Positions 24,828 to 33,720 of a stretch of 64,000 bases of DNA are shown piece by piece; positions within the stretch are counted from its first letter, which is position 1, and each line of letters opens with the position of its first letter. A program made the translations under genes and the position numbers. This DNA is from Azotosporobacter soli (GTDB taxonomy: Bacteria; Bacillota; Negativicutes; SG130): contig NZ_JAUAOA010000017.1 in assembly GCF_030542965.1 (NCBI RefSeq), positions 1-64,000 on the forward strand. Reading direction: 5' to 3'. A model generated the notes under the pieces. It was not told the origin of the DNA and ran no database searches. It saw only the letters and a program-made list of their open reading frames with translations.

Positions 24828-25490
24828 CTATCCCTCCTCACGTCGACGCAAGTTTACTTCGTCGCCGTTGCCAACGCCTAGTGCATTGGCTTCATCCGTG
24901 TCGATGTGAAGTTCCAGACGAAATTTGGGACTGACCCGTACCAATACGTTTTTCAACAGAGCGCCGCGCACCCCATCCGTCTCTACCGTTACGCGCTGAC
25001 CGTCCGAAACCCCAAAGTTTCTTGCGTCATCGTCATGCATATGAATATGTCTGGCTGCGCATATCACGCCTTGTTTCAGCGTAACTGCCCCACAAGGCCC
25101 GACAACCACAATCCCAGGAGAAGCCTCCAGATCGCCGGAATCTCTGACCGGAACTTTCACTCCGAGAGAAAAACCGTCCGTCCGTGAGATCTCAACCTGG
25201 GTAATGTTGCGAATCGGCCCGAGCACCCTGACGCCGCGCAGAACCCCTTTGGGCCCCACCAGCGTCAGCGTCTCGGCCGCAGCAAATTCTCCGACCTGTT
25301 TGAGGTCTTTTTGATGCGTCAGTGAAGCTCCGCAGCCAAACAAAATGGCCATATGCTCGGCAGAGAGGTGGATGTGGCGGTTGGACACGCCAACCGGAAT
25401 CGTTTTGACCGCTTCACCTTCCGGCGCTAGTTTGGCCAGTATGGCCACTACGTGCCGGGTAATTTGATCAATCTGTTCTTTTTCCATCAT
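24828..25490 (-). CDS. pduL: Phosphate propanoyltransferase PduL
   Basis: A 220-residue zinc enzyme that swaps CoA for phosphate on propionyl-CoA, recycling CoA inside the compartment. The N-terminal MEKEQIDQITRHVVAILAKL is its encapsulation peptide. Two metal-binding motifs, SNRHIHLS and ARHIHMHDDDA, and the two PduL beta-barrel halves are visible. It is followed at once by the flavoprotein gene. No propionate kinase (pduW) is in the operon, so the next step must use an acetate kinase or similar from elsewhere. Confidence 0.95.
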   Translation of the reverse strand: MMEKEQIDQITRHVVAILAKLAPEGEAVKTIPVGVSNRHIHLSAEHMAILFGCGASLTHQKDLKQVGEFAAAETLTLVGPKGVLRGVRVLGPIRNITQVEISRTDGFSLGVKVPVRDSGDLEASPGIVVVGPCGAVTLKQGVICAARHIHMHDDDARNFGVSDGQRVTVETDGVRGALLKNVLVRVSPKFRLELHIDTDEANALGVGNGDEVNLRRREEG

Positions 25491-25521
25491 CGCACCTCGC
25501 TATGCCAGCTATTTTTACCTC

Positions 25522-25800
25522 TTAGAGACTTTTCGGCAAAATCTTTTCGATATCGCTATGCGGGCGCGGAATCACGTGAATCGAAACCAGTTCGCCAACC
25601 CGTTGTGCCGCAGCCGCACCGGTATCAGTAGCCGCTTTTACTGCGCCGACATCGCCGCGTACCATCACTGTGACCAATCCGGAACCAATCTTTTCATAGC
25701 CGACCAATGTGACATTCGCTGCCTTTACCATCGCGTCAGCTGCTTCGATCGCACCTACCAACCCTTTTGTTTCAACCATTCCCAATGCATCTCCGCTCAT
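25522..25800 (-). CDS. pduJ: Hexameric shell protein PduJ/PduA-like
   Basis: A 92-residue BMC-H protein ([22 protein letters not shown], pore segment [20 protein letters not shown]). It is nearly the same as PduA at 32380 over its whole length, as PduJ is in other bacteria. It is translationally coupled to pduK (ATGA overlap). It forms facets of the shell with a central pore for small polar metabolites. Confidence 0.93.
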   Translation of the reverse strand: MSGDALGMVETKGLVGAIEAADAMVKAANVTLVGYEKIGSGLVTVMVRGDVGAVKAATDTGAAAAQRVGELVSIHVIPRPHSDIEKILPKSL

Positions 25801-26351
25801 TCTTCGTCACTCTCCTTTTTTGTTTTCCCGTAATACAAGCATGTCACTTTCGGCTCGCCTTTGGTGCGAGGACATCTCGGATCACCGCATAAATTGCAGG
25901 TGATTTCCCCTTTGTCCTCTTCCGGCAGCTCTAGTCTCGTCTCTGCGTCCAGCTCCTGAAGCTCTTCGCCCGTCAGTTCGACCTGCATCGGTTCCGCAGG
26001 TTCGCTGACCGGCGACGCTTCCACCGCCTGCACTGCTTCGACCGCTTCTTTTTTTGCCGCCAAGCCCACCGTCTCTTTTGTCATCACGATCTTTTCCAGT
26101 TCATGATGCGGCCGGGCAATAACATGGACAGCCCAAACCTTGTTTACCTTTTCGGCAGCGGATTTGCCCGCTTCGACCGCCGCTTTCACCGCGCCGACGT
26201 CGCCGGTCAGTTTCACCACGACCAGACCGCCGCCTTTGCTGAGTTCATAACCTACTAATTTGACATTGGCAGCCTTTACCGCCGCATCAGCAGCTTCCAC
26301 CGCCGCAGTCAGGCCGACCGCCTCGATCAGGCCCAACGCGTCTTTGACCAT
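25797..26351 (-). CDS. pduK: Shell protein PduK with Cys-rich tail
   Basis: A 184-residue protein: an N-terminal BMC-H domain (1-90, [22 protein letters not shown]), an acidic linker, and a C-terminal cysteine motif [20 protein letters not shown] that probably binds a metal or Fe-S cluster. This architecture is that of PduK. The order K then J is the reverse of Salmonella pduJK. Confidence 0.92.
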   Translation of the reverse strand: MVKDALGLIEAVGLTAAVEAADAAVKAANVKLVGYELSKGGGLVVVKLTGDVGAVKAAVEAGKSAAEKVNKVWAVHVIARPHHELEKIVMTKETVGLAAKKEAVEAVQAVEASPVSEPAEPMQVELTGEELQELDAETRLELPEEDKGEITCNLCGDPRCPRTKGEPKVTCLYYGKTKKESDEE

Positions 26352-26355
26352 GCTT

Positions 26356-26841
26356 TCACCTCCCCATGGCCCTGCCCGTTTCTGCTATTACTTTGCTGAC
26401 AATCGTTTCAATCAACTGCTTTAACGCCAACTCTTCGCTTAGCGCCAATGCCGTTTCATTACTATGGTTCAGCACACTAGTCTCTTCGTCCTTAAACGGA
26501 ATCCCTTTGACAAGTCGCGCCGCATTATAGCCAATCCTTCGCCACTCCGCCTTTACTCCGCCCTCCGGCAGACAAAAGAGCGGTTCGGCTTGCGGCAATT
26601 TCTGATAATGGATGCACATACCGCTCGCATCGATGCCGATGCCGACGCCAAGCTGCGACTCTTCTGCGCCTTGATGACCAAGAGCGACAAATTCGCCGCA
26701 ATCGCCTGCCGTCACGCGCCAGGGGATCCCTTCCTCTTCCAATCCGGCCTGTACTTCACGCAGTTTTTCTTCCCAGCCTGAATGCGTCAGCAGGCGGATA
26801 TGAACACATGGTTTTGCTGCAACATGTTCGTTCATCTGCAT
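26356..26841 (-). CDS. pduH: Diol dehydratase reactivase small subunit PduH
   Basis: About 161 residues. PduGH exchanges damaged cobalamin on inactivated diol dehydratase using ATP. The fold resembles the dehydratase beta subunit: [18 protein letters not shown], and [17 protein letters not shown]. The ATG overlaps the pduG stop (ATGA). It ends five bases before pduK. Confidence 0.9.
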   Translation of the reverse strand: MQMNEHVAAKPCVHIRLLTHSGWEEKLREVQAGLEEEGIPWRVTAGDCGEFVALGHQGAEESQLGVGIGIDASGMCIHYQKLPQAEPLFCLPEGGVKAEWRRIGYNAARLVKGIPFKDEETSVLNHSNETALALSEELALKQLIETIVSKVIAETGRAMGR

Positions 26842-28664
26842 CACGCCTCTTCGCTAAGATAGGACAGAACCAGGCCGGTGGCAACCGCATTGCGCGGCCC
26901 CTCGCAGCCTCTGATGTTGCCGCGGCCGCAAACAATACCGTACTCGGCCAGCGCGTCGCTAACCATATCCGCCACTTCAAAGTCCATCGCCGATCCGCCG
27001 ACCAATACGACAAATTCGATATGCCGTATGTTGCCGGTCGGCGCAACTCTGGCTAAAGAGCGCAGCGCGTTTGTCACGAAGACCCGCTTTTTCGCTTCCC
27101 GTCGCACATGACGGATTCTGTCCAGCGGCTGATCGATCGGAATAGGGATCATGCCGCCTTCTTTCAAAATCACAACCCGGGAAAAAACTTGCGGCGGCAA
27201 ATGCTTTTCATAAAAATGCACCGTGCCGTCTTCCAGTCGAATATGGTAGAGACTTTCTACCTTGGCCAGCGGATATTTTTTAATATCCTCGGCCAGATCA
27301 AAATCGTTCAAGCCCAATTCCGAATTGATCAGCATCGTGACCATGTCTCCTGCGCCGCCGAGATGAATCGACAGCACACGTTCGTCACGCGTCACGATCG
27401 CTGCATCCGTGGAACCGCCGCCCATGTCTAAAATCGCCAAAGGCTTGTCGGTTCCCGGCGTCGTTAAGGCGCCTTGAATCGCCATATTGGCTTCTACGCC
27501 GGCGATCACGACATGTACATGCAGTTCGCTTTGCAGCCGATCCGCAATCTGTTGCATCGGCAAGCGACTGGTCTTCACCATTGCCGCCAAAGCCACCGCA
27601 TTTTCCAGTGCGAATTCACCGGCTAAACCGCCCTGTACCTTTTGCGGCACAAAGGTGTCCACCGCCAGCACATCCTGAATCTTCATCTCTGCAATCGACT
27701 GACTCGTCAAATCGCCCATCACCTGGCGGACGCGTTCAAGCATACCGTTCACATGCGTACCCGCTTCGCCCTGCACATCATTGACCGGCTGCAAACGTTC
27801 CACCATTTCCATGACTTTAGCCGCACCGGCTTCGACGTCAATTTCGCCTTTGCCTTTTTGCCCAATCACTGTCAGCATGCCGGCTGGAATCGTCCTCGCC
27901 TTGACATCGCCCTGCGGCGTCCTAACGACAACGGCCGAACGGTTACCGATCAGCGCACGTGCGATCGGCACCACCATTTTCGTTTCTTCGGCAGAAAGGC
28001 CAAATACAGTCGCAATGCCGTACGGATTCGACAACGTCTTGATCGTCTGCCCGGCTTCGGCCACTTCGACTGCCGCGAGCATATCCAGCGGTACCTTGTC
28101 GATAAACGTCACTTCATCAAGCACAGGAATCACCTTGCCAAGCCGGTTCACGATCAGTACCGCATCATCCTGGCTGGCAATCGCGCCCTGTAGATCAACG
28201 CCGCGTTCCATTGCTTTGCGCAATTCCGCCGCCGCATCGGCAAAATCGATGCCGCGCGGCACGATGCAAATGATCTTTTCTCCAGCCGCAATCTGCGGCA
28301 AGCGGTGAAACGGAATCGTCATGCCGACGCCAAGTCCGATGCCGCCCGGCGTAGAAGGATTGTGCCCGATCATGGTCGACTCGGTGATGATCGTCTCGGT
28401 AATGGTCTGCATCGCCAAATCGCCGATCACCGGCGTCGCCTCATTGAGACGGATCTCCGCCAGTTCCTGCAGACTCAGTTTTGCCTGTTTCAACGCCGTT
28501 TCCAATGCAAGAATGATGCCCGGTATATTAGCCAGCGTGCCTTTGATGCCGGTCGTCTTTACCAGACTGCTGGCCAGAAAGCGGGGCGGCTGCCCCTTTT
28601 CCATAGCCGCCAGGCACACTTCTGTCGTAGAATTTCCAATATCCACCCCTGCAACGATAGGCAT
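26841..28664 (-). CDS. pduG: Diol dehydratase reactivase large subunit PduG
   Basis: A 607-residue actin-fold ATPase that with PduH restores inactivated B12-dependent diol dehydratase. Phosphate-binding loops VAGVDIGNSTTEVCLA and LAILDMGGGSTDAAIV mark the two actin-like halves, and NAVATGLVLSY lies at the C-terminus. Chosen start is the ATG at 28664; a GTG three codons upstream is less likely. Length matches PduG (610). Confidence 0.95.
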   Translation of the reverse strand: MPIVAGVDIGNSTTEVCLAAMEKGQPPRFLASSLVKTTGIKGTLANIPGIILALETALKQAKLSLQELAEIRLNEATPVIGDLAMQTITETIITESTMIGHNPSTPGGIGLGVGMTIPFHRLPQIAAGEKIICIVPRGIDFADAAAELRKAMERGVDLQGAIASQDDAVLIVNRLGKVIPVLDEVTFIDKVPLDMLAAVEVAEAGQTIKTLSNPYGIATVFGLSAEETKMVVPIARALIGNRSAVVVRTPQGDVKARTIPAGMLTVIGQKGKGEIDVEAGAAKVMEMVERLQPVNDVQGEAGTHVNGMLERVRQVMGDLTSQSIAEMKIQDVLAVDTFVPQKVQGGLAGEFALENAVALAAMVKTSRLPMQQIADRLQSELHVHVVIAGVEANMAIQGALTTPGTDKPLAILDMGGGSTDAAIVTRDERVLSIHLGGAGDMVTMLINSELGLNDFDLAEDIKKYPLAKVESLYHIRLEDGTVHFYEKHLPPQVFSRVVILKEGGMIPIPIDQPLDRIRHVRREAKKRVFVTNALRSLARVAPTGNIRHIEFVVLVGGSAMDFEVADMVSDALAEYGIVCGRGNIRGCEGPRNAVATGLVLSYLSEEA

Positions 28665-28676
28665 ATGCGTCACACC

Positions 28677-29195
28677 TTACTCCGCTCTTAAACGATTGCG
28701 GCGCTGGTACACATCAGCAGCCTCCCGGACAAAAGCGGCATTGATTTTTGCGTTGTACTTGTTTTCCATTTCATCAGCGATCGCGAACAATTCCGCTTTC
28801 GTCGAACGATAAGGACGCAACGCGTTATAAATTTCCAAAATACGCGCATCGGGGATAGCAGTCAGTTCCGCAGCCCGGCGCAAATTATCGGCGAATTGGT
28901 TGCGGCCGATTCCGTCGGCGATTTCAGCCTGCATACGCAAAGTTTCCGGGCTGATTCTGACGTCTTCCGACTTAATAGCGCCGCTGACGACGTTATCAAG
29001 CGTGATGTCGCTCAATGTTTTTCCGCTGGGGGATTTTAAAAGTTCGGGACGTTTTTCCGCCATCGGATAGTCGCGCAACGGGTCAAGACCTTTCCCTGAG
29101 ACTGCCGGAGCAGACGCGGCTGCGCTGCCCGGTGTTTGAATCATCGATTGCATCACCTGACGTACGATATCTTCCACCATTTTTTCTTGAGACAT
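28677..29195 (-). CDS. pduE: Diol dehydratase small subunit PduE
   Basis: A 172-residue gamma subunit of the AdoCbl-dependent diol dehydratase. The N-terminus SQEKMVEDIVRQVMQSMI is an amphipathic helix of the encapsulation-peptide type. The remainder, PLRDYPMAEKRPELLKSPSG and GRNQFADNLRRAAELTAIPD, is typical of PduE. The start is at 29195, with GGAGGTGACTGCAAAC before it. Confidence 0.95.
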   Translation of the reverse strand: MSQEKMVEDIVRQVMQSMIQTPGSAAASAPAVSGKGLDPLRDYPMAEKRPELLKSPSGKTLSDITLDNVVSGAIKSEDVRISPETLRMQAEIADGIGRNQFADNLRRAAELTAIPDARILEIYNALRPYRSTKAELFAIADEMENKYNAKINAAFVREAADVYQRRNRLRAE

Positions 29196-29217
29196 GTTTG
29201 CAGTCACCTCCGTCTAC

Positions 29218-29856
29218 TTAAAATTGAACTTCGATTTCAATCGGCTTCGCACCCGGCACAACGTGCTCGGTTTCTTTGATATGAAGGATAGCGGCTTTCG
29301 CCTGGTATTTCGGTCTGGCCATTTGGTCATTACGCGTCGGTACCGGGGTCGGGCTTTCGCCTTTGGCATACTTGGCCGCATTACGACCGATCGCCCGATA
29401 CGCTTCCAAGTCGAGAAGCGGCGATTGCGGGAACAGTTCCAAGTTGCTAAGCGGCATCAGATCTTTTTGATGAATAACCATCGTACCACGCGACTGGATG
29501 CCGACCGCAATGCCGGAACCGCTGAGTTTCGTCGCGTCATGCGCGGCAAAATCGACGTCGGATGTACGCAACACTCTTACGACGCGTGCACGGATGCCTT
29601 CTTCTTCAATACCGGCGATCAATTCACGCAGCACATCGCTATGGGGAATATCGACGATGGTTTTGTTTTGGAATTTGGCAAAAGCCGGCGCGAGGGCAAT
29701 GACAACTTCATCGGCACGGGTACCCGGTCTGGCTTCGCCTTTTTCAATCAGCGTCATCGGACGGCCGCTGACAGCCGCTTTCGCTTTTGCCGGTTGCTCC
29801 ATCCCTTGCATTACTTGCATGACAATCTCACGAATCATTTGTTCGTTAATTTCCAT
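29218..29856 (-). CDS. pduD: Diol dehydratase medium subunit PduD
   Basis: A 212-residue beta subunit. [18 protein letters not shown] at the N-terminus matches the known PduD encapsulation signal. The body ([61 protein letters not shown]) contacts the lower face of cobalamin. The start is the ATG at 29856; upstream in-frame codons overlap the end of pduC. Confidence 0.95.
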   Translation of the reverse strand: MEINEQMIREIVMQVMQGMEQPAKAKAAVSGRPMTLIEKGEARPGTRADEVVIALAPAFAKFQNKTIVDIPHSDVLRELIAGIEEEGIRARVVRVLRTSDVDFAAHDATKLSGSGIAVGIQSRGTMVIHQKDLMPLSNLELFPQSPLLDLEAYRAIGRNAAKYAKGESPTPVPTRNDQMARPKYQAKAAILHIKETEHVVPGAKPIEIEVQF

Positions 29857-29879
29857 TACAATACACCTCTTTCCCCGTC

Positions 29880-31550
29880 TCAAACATCGAAGTCAGACGG
29901 TTTGATGGCCTGACTGATGTTTTTGATTTCATCCCAACGTTCCTTGCTCATGCGATAGCCGGTGCCCGGTCCGCGATAATCGTTGCGGCAGTTGACCGCA
30001 CTGATTACGTTGAAGTTTTTATCAAGAATCGCCGCGGTATGGAGATAATCGCCGGAAATACGTTGTTTCAAGAGATTCAGAACATTGCTGGCCAGATCGC
30101 TAAAGCCGGCTTTAGCCAGTGCTTTGACGATATCGATGCCGGTAATGCCGCGACTCATCATTTCCTGCGCCGCTTTCAAGTCTTCTACCACGTTGCGTCC
30201 CGGCATATCTTTGCTGCCGTGTGCATACGTAGCTGCTTCGACTTCTTTGTCGGTGATCGCCGGGAAGCCGAGTTCGCGATAAATGGCCTGCAACGCGCGC
30301 GCTGCTTTATTACGAACCGAAATAACTTCTTCTTCCGAGACAGGTTTCAAACCACCGTCGACCATCAGGTCGCGCTGGATGATGTTCCAGTCGTCATAGT
30401 CGTCAACATCCCAGTTCGAACCGGCAAACATGTTGTCATAGTTCGGGATGCCGCCGTAACCGGAACAGATAAAGTCGGTGCCAGGCAACATTTGCATCAG
30501 CGTGCGTGCCGTGCGACGGATGTCGGAATGGGTAAACGTTTGGTCGTTACTCGAAGCCACTTCAAGATCCAGTGTCGCTGCCGTCAGGTTTTCACCCAAT
30601 ACGGCGCGAATGCCTGACGGAACCGCCGCCGGAACGCCGATGCAGCTGACCGATCCGTTTTGCAGGCCTTGTACGCCAGCGCCGCGGGTGATCATGATGC
30701 AGCGGATTTCCAAATAGAGCATCGATTTTCCTTCGGCATAGCCCATTTGGACTTCCGAACCGGAACCGGAGGTGAAACGCATTTTCAGACCGCGCGAAGC
30801 ATAGGCGGAAGCCAAGAATGCTTTGGACCAGGGAGTGTCATCACCATCGACGAATACGTTTTCTGTGCCGTATACCGAGATGGTTTCCGCATAGGCGGTG
30901 ATGCCGCGCATGCCGAGTTCCAGTTCAGTGGCTTCTTCCAGTGCGCATTGGATCAACGTGCCGGCGCGGCCGACTTGTGCGCCGATCATCAGCGACAGCG
31001 CATTGAACGGTGCATAGCGTACGACGGCGACGGTAGTTTCCATTTCATCAAAGCCGCGCAGCGCCGCTTCCGCTCCGTCAGCAGCAATCAGTACCGGATT
31101 GTCATTGACGTTTGTGATATGGCATTGGTTAGAAGGAACTTTACGAGCCCGCATCTTCTGCAGCGCCATCATCATTTCAACGACGTTCATCGTATTGAGC
31201 ACTGCAGCAATCTTAGCTGCGGTCAAACCACGAAATACTTTGACGACTTCTTCACGCGACACATTGACGTCGACCATCATTTTGGCGATCTCTTGCGTAT
31301 CCATCGCCATCGCTTTTTCAGTCAGGTTCACGTCAATCGCATAATCGGCGATAAACTGATCGATAAAGTCAAATTTATCACGCGGAATTCCGTCCATTTC
31401 GACGATCTTGCCGTTTTGTACTTTAACGCTCGGCGTCGGATCGTTCGGACTTCCCATTGCAATCAGGCCGACCTCCGGCCACTCTTGTACGAAACCGTCC
31501 TGGTTTACAGGGCGGGCAGCTAATACTTCAAAACGTTTCTGTCTTTTCAT
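29880..31550 (-). CDS. pduC: AdoCbl-dependent diol dehydratase large subunit PduC
   Basis: A 556-residue TIM-barrel alpha subunit that converts 1,2-propanediol to propionaldehyde, or glycerol to 3-hydroxypropionaldehyde, by a radical mechanism. It begins [20 protein letters not shown] and carries the full set of family segments: [53 protein letters not shown] and [19 protein letters not shown]. Length is standard. Sequence alone does not settle diol against glycerol preference; the Pdu context favours 1,2-propanediol. Confidence 0.97.
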   Translation of the reverse strand: MKRQKRFEVLAARPVNQDGFVQEWPEVGLIAMGSPNDPTPSVKVQNGKIVEMDGIPRDKFDFIDQFIADYAIDVNLTEKAMAMDTQEIAKMMVDVNVSREEVVKVFRGLTAAKIAAVLNTMNVVEMMMALQKMRARKVPSNQCHITNVNDNPVLIAADGAEAALRGFDEMETTVAVVRYAPFNALSLMIGAQVGRAGTLIQCALEEATELELGMRGITAYAETISVYGTENVFVDGDDTPWSKAFLASAYASRGLKMRFTSGSGSEVQMGYAEGKSMLYLEIRCIMITRGAGVQGLQNGSVSCIGVPAAVPSGIRAVLGENLTAATLDLEVASSNDQTFTHSDIRRTARTLMQMLPGTDFICSGYGGIPNYDNMFAGSNWDVDDYDDWNIIQRDLMVDGGLKPVSEEEVISVRNKAARALQAIYRELGFPAITDKEVEAATYAHGSKDMPGRNVVEDLKAAQEMMSRGITGIDIVKALAKAGFSDLASNVLNLLKQRISGDYLHTAAILDKNFNVISAVNCRNDYRGPGTGYRMSKERWDEIKNISQAIKPSDFDV

Positions 31551-31571
31551 GGTTGTCTCCCCTCCCTGCTA

Positions 31572-32354
31572 TTAAATATAAGGTTTGGTTGCAGACGGCG
31601 CCGGACCGGCCATCGCCTCAAGCAATTTCTTGCCGGTATCCTTAGCCGCCAATACAGCCTGGCGAACCGCGCCGGAATCGCCGGTGATCATCAAAATAAC
31701 TTCGTTCGAGAAGCTGGTTCCGCCAGCCGGACTGGCATAACCGCAAACTTCGACGCTCGCTGTCTTGACCGCGACATCGCACATCAGAACGCCAATCGCT
31801 GCCGGAGCGCCGACAATCAAACCGAAGGCTTTGCCGAGCGGTGCGCCAAACGCTTTGTTAATTGCATAACTGGCCCGTGCAGTGTATTGCAGTTCCAGAT
31901 GGCCGGCATCGTTGCCATATACGTCGCCAAAGGTACGATCCAGTTCTTTCAGCGCCACTTCAATCGCCCGACGGGCATCGGAGACTTCTTCCGCGCCGAA
32001 AAGAATCAGACAGCCATGACCCGCGCCGCCTTTAGTATCGCGCGCCAGTTCGATGCTGATGATTTCGGTATTGGTGGCCTTAACAGCTTCGTCTGCCGCC
32101 ATGATGTGCGGGCCAGCGCCGGTACGTGCGCCGAGAATGCCGATAGAACGATATTTAGGATCCAGTTTCATCTTTTCATGCAGAATCGGATCCACATTCG
32201 CAATTACCAAACCGATCGTGTCGCCGATTGCGGTACCGACAAATTCGGTAAGACCAGGATTGACCGGGCAAGCTGTTTTTGCTTCGGCCGGAGCGCCGCT
32301 TTCCATACGCTTTTTGATTTCATCCATCACCTTGTCGATTAACTGTTCTTGCAT
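31572..32354 (-). CDS. pduB: Trimeric shell protein PduB
   Basis: A 260-residue tandem-BMC (BMC-T) major shell protein. The N-terminal extension (about 1-40, QEQLIDKVMDEIKKRM) is the region that in Salmonella PduB tethers the enzyme core to the shell. Two BMC domains follow (GDTIGLVIANVD..., and APLGKAFGLIVGAPAAIGVLMCDVAVKTASVE). It lies between pduA and pduC as in other Pdu operons. Confidence 0.94.
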   Translation of the reverse strand: MQEQLIDKVMDEIKKRMESGAPAEAKTACPVNPGLTEFVGTAIGDTIGLVIANVDPILHEKMKLDPKYRSIGILGARTGAGPHIMAADEAVKATNTEIISIELARDTKGGAGHGCLILFGAEEVSDARRAIEVALKELDRTFGDVYGNDAGHLELQYTARASYAINKAFGAPLGKAFGLIVGAPAAIGVLMCDVAVKTASVEVCGYASPAGGTSFSNEVILMITGDSGAVRQAVLAAKDTGKKLLEAMAGPAPSATKPYI

Positions 32355-32379
32355 AACACTTACACCTCCAAATTATTGC

Positions 32380-32655
32380 CTACTTCAATGCCGGAAGGAT
32401 TTTCTCCACATCACTGTGGGGACGGGGAATGACATGAGTCGATACGACTTCACCGACTTTGTTCGCAGCGGCAGCGCCGGCATCGGTGGCAGCCTTAATC
32501 GCTCCCACGTCGCCTCGCACCATCACCGTCACCAGACCGGAGCCTATTTTTTCATAGCCAACCAACTGTACGTTGGCCGCTTTGACCATGGCATCGGCTG
32601 CTTCAATCGCGCCGACCAGTCCTTTTGTCTCAATCATGCCTAATGCTTCATTCAT
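32380..32655 (-). CDS. pduA: Hexameric shell protein PduA
   Basis: A 91-residue BMC-H protein ([20 protein letters not shown]; pore loop [18 protein letters not shown]). It builds shell facets and its pore lets 1,2-propanediol through. The ATG at 32655 overlaps the pduV stop (ATGA), and the PduJ paralogue at 25522 is almost the same. Start chosen at the ATG after GGGGGTGTACTGC. Confidence 0.94.
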   Translation of the reverse strand: MNEALGMIETKGLVGAIEAADAMVKAANVQLVGYEKIGSGLVTVMVRGDVGAIKAATDAGAAAANKVGEVVSTHVIPRPHSDVEKILPALK

Positions 32656-33095
32656 GCAGTACACCCCCTTTCCGCAATATAATCCAATAAGGATTCGACG
32701 CCTTCGCCGGTATGAGCCGACACATAGAATACGTCGCCTTTAACGCCCGCTTCCGCCAGACGCGCTTTGGCCCGTTCCTTGTCAACGCCGGGAACGTCAA
32801 TCTTGGTCACTACGCCGATGACCGGCCGCGAAAACATGCCGACAAAACCCGGCGGCAACGTTACTTTAGCATCCGCCGCATCCTGCACGACAAGGATCAG
32901 TGCCGCCTCCATCGCAGTTACCAAGAGAGCCGAATAATAACGGGGAATTTGCGCATATTCTCCCGGCGTGTCGATGGCTCCGTCATGAAATTCGATGCAG
33001 GACGTCTTGCCAATCGACTTTTTTTCCTGTTGCAGCGTCGCAATCAGCGATGTTTTTCCGGCTCCGACCGGACCAATCAACATGATCTTGCCCAT
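32652..33095 (-). CDS. pduV: Ras-like GTPase PduV/EutP
   Basis: A 147-residue small GTPase associated with the outside of microcompartments. P-loop [11 protein letters not shown] (about 8-18), a DTPGEY switch II, and the TKID nucleotide-specificity motif are all present, so it is probably active. PduV has been linked to compartment positioning; EutP relatives can have acetate-kinase activity. It follows pduU by one base. Confidence 0.9.
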   Translation of the reverse strand: MGKIMLIGPVGAGKTSLIATLQQEKKSIGKTSCIEFHDGAIDTPGEYAQIPRYYSALLVTAMEAALILVVQDAADAKVTLPPGFVGMFSRPVIGVVTKIDVPGVDKERAKARLAEAGVKGDVFYVSAHTGEGVESLLDYIAERGCTA

Positions 33096-33096
33096 C

Positions 33097-33438
33097 TTAC
33101 GACCTCGTCAACTTTGCCGCGGTAAATCCGAGTCCTTCCGAGAGCAGGCTGAGTACCTGCTTCAGAGCCTCTTCCACAGCCGACACGGTTCCCACAATAA
33201 CGACCGAACCGGTAAACCGATCCATGAAACCGATTTGTACGGCCGCCGTCTTGGTTGCGACATCGGCGGCAATGATCGCGGCTTCACATGGCGTAATCGT
33301 CAGGATGCCGATCGCTTGACTGATGCCAACGCCCAGTTTTTCGCAGAGCTCCTGCTTCGGTTTGGCAATCAGATGAGCCAGCGTCACCTGTTTGCCTGGT
33401 ACATATTCCTGTACCACGCGAGTCTTTTCCAGCGACAT
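33097..33438 (-). CDS. pduU: Circularly permuted shell protein PduU/EutS
   Basis: A 113-residue permuted BMC-H protein ([20 protein letters not shown], an N-terminal beta-barrel cap strand, then [37 protein letters not shown]). It is the first gene of the operon. The ATG at 33438, after GAGGGAGAAAG, fits the family better than the upstream TTG. Confidence 0.93.
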   Translation of the reverse strand: MSLEKTRVVQEYVPGKQVTLAHLIAKPKQELCEKLGVGISQAIGILTITPCEAAIIAADVATKTAAVQIGFMDRFTGSVVIVGTVSAVEEALKQVLSLLSEGLGFTAAKLTRS

Positions 33439-33636
33439 CTTTCTCCCTCGCAATCTTTGCCATAATTCTGACGTTTATAAAAATTAGCTGTTTTCGCCAA
33501 TCTACCTTGCGCATATCTTGCCTATCCACCGGACATCTTTGTTCCCTTCTCGTTCTTTTGTTTTTACATTTTTTTACATCAAAATCCGCATGGTACTTCC
33601 TTGCTTCGCTTTAGACTATACTCTGCTCTAAACGCA
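33439..33636 (-). promoter_or_regulatory. Pdu operon promoter region
   Basis: About 200 bases between the regulator terminator and pduU with no coding sequence. It contains the candidate activator site at 33506-33519. No unambiguous sigma-70 boxes were seen, as is common for promoters that need an AraC-type activator. Confidence 0.5.
33506..33519 (-). promoter_or_regulatory. Candidate regulator site shared with the dhaT promoter
   Basis: The minus strand reads AAGATATGCGCAAG about 70-80 bases before the pduU start. An almost identical AAGATATGCGGCAAG occurs at 39777-39763, just upstream of the DhaT-like gene. Two sites of such similarity in the two microcompartment promoters make a binding site for the AraC-type response regulator plausible, though unproven. 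Confidence 0.4.
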
Positions 33637-33664
33637 AAAAAGGACTGTGTTTCCACAGTCCTTT
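33637..33664 (-). terminator. Terminator after the AraC-type response regulator gene
   Basis: AGGACTGTG / CACAGTCCT stem (33641-33662) with a T-run on the minus strand. It separates the two-component genes from the Pdu promoter. Confidence 0.85.
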
Positions 33665-33720
33665 TTCATACTTCCCTGTTTTCAGTTATGGTTAATTGCG
33701 TTCCTTGGTACTTTTTGCGC

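Noticed and set aside
29880-31550. Glycerol dehydratase rather than diol dehydratase
   Set aside because: The alpha subunit families are too similar to separate by eye; the Pdu context favours diol dehydratase, and the neighbouring DhaT-like gene is only weak support for glycerol.
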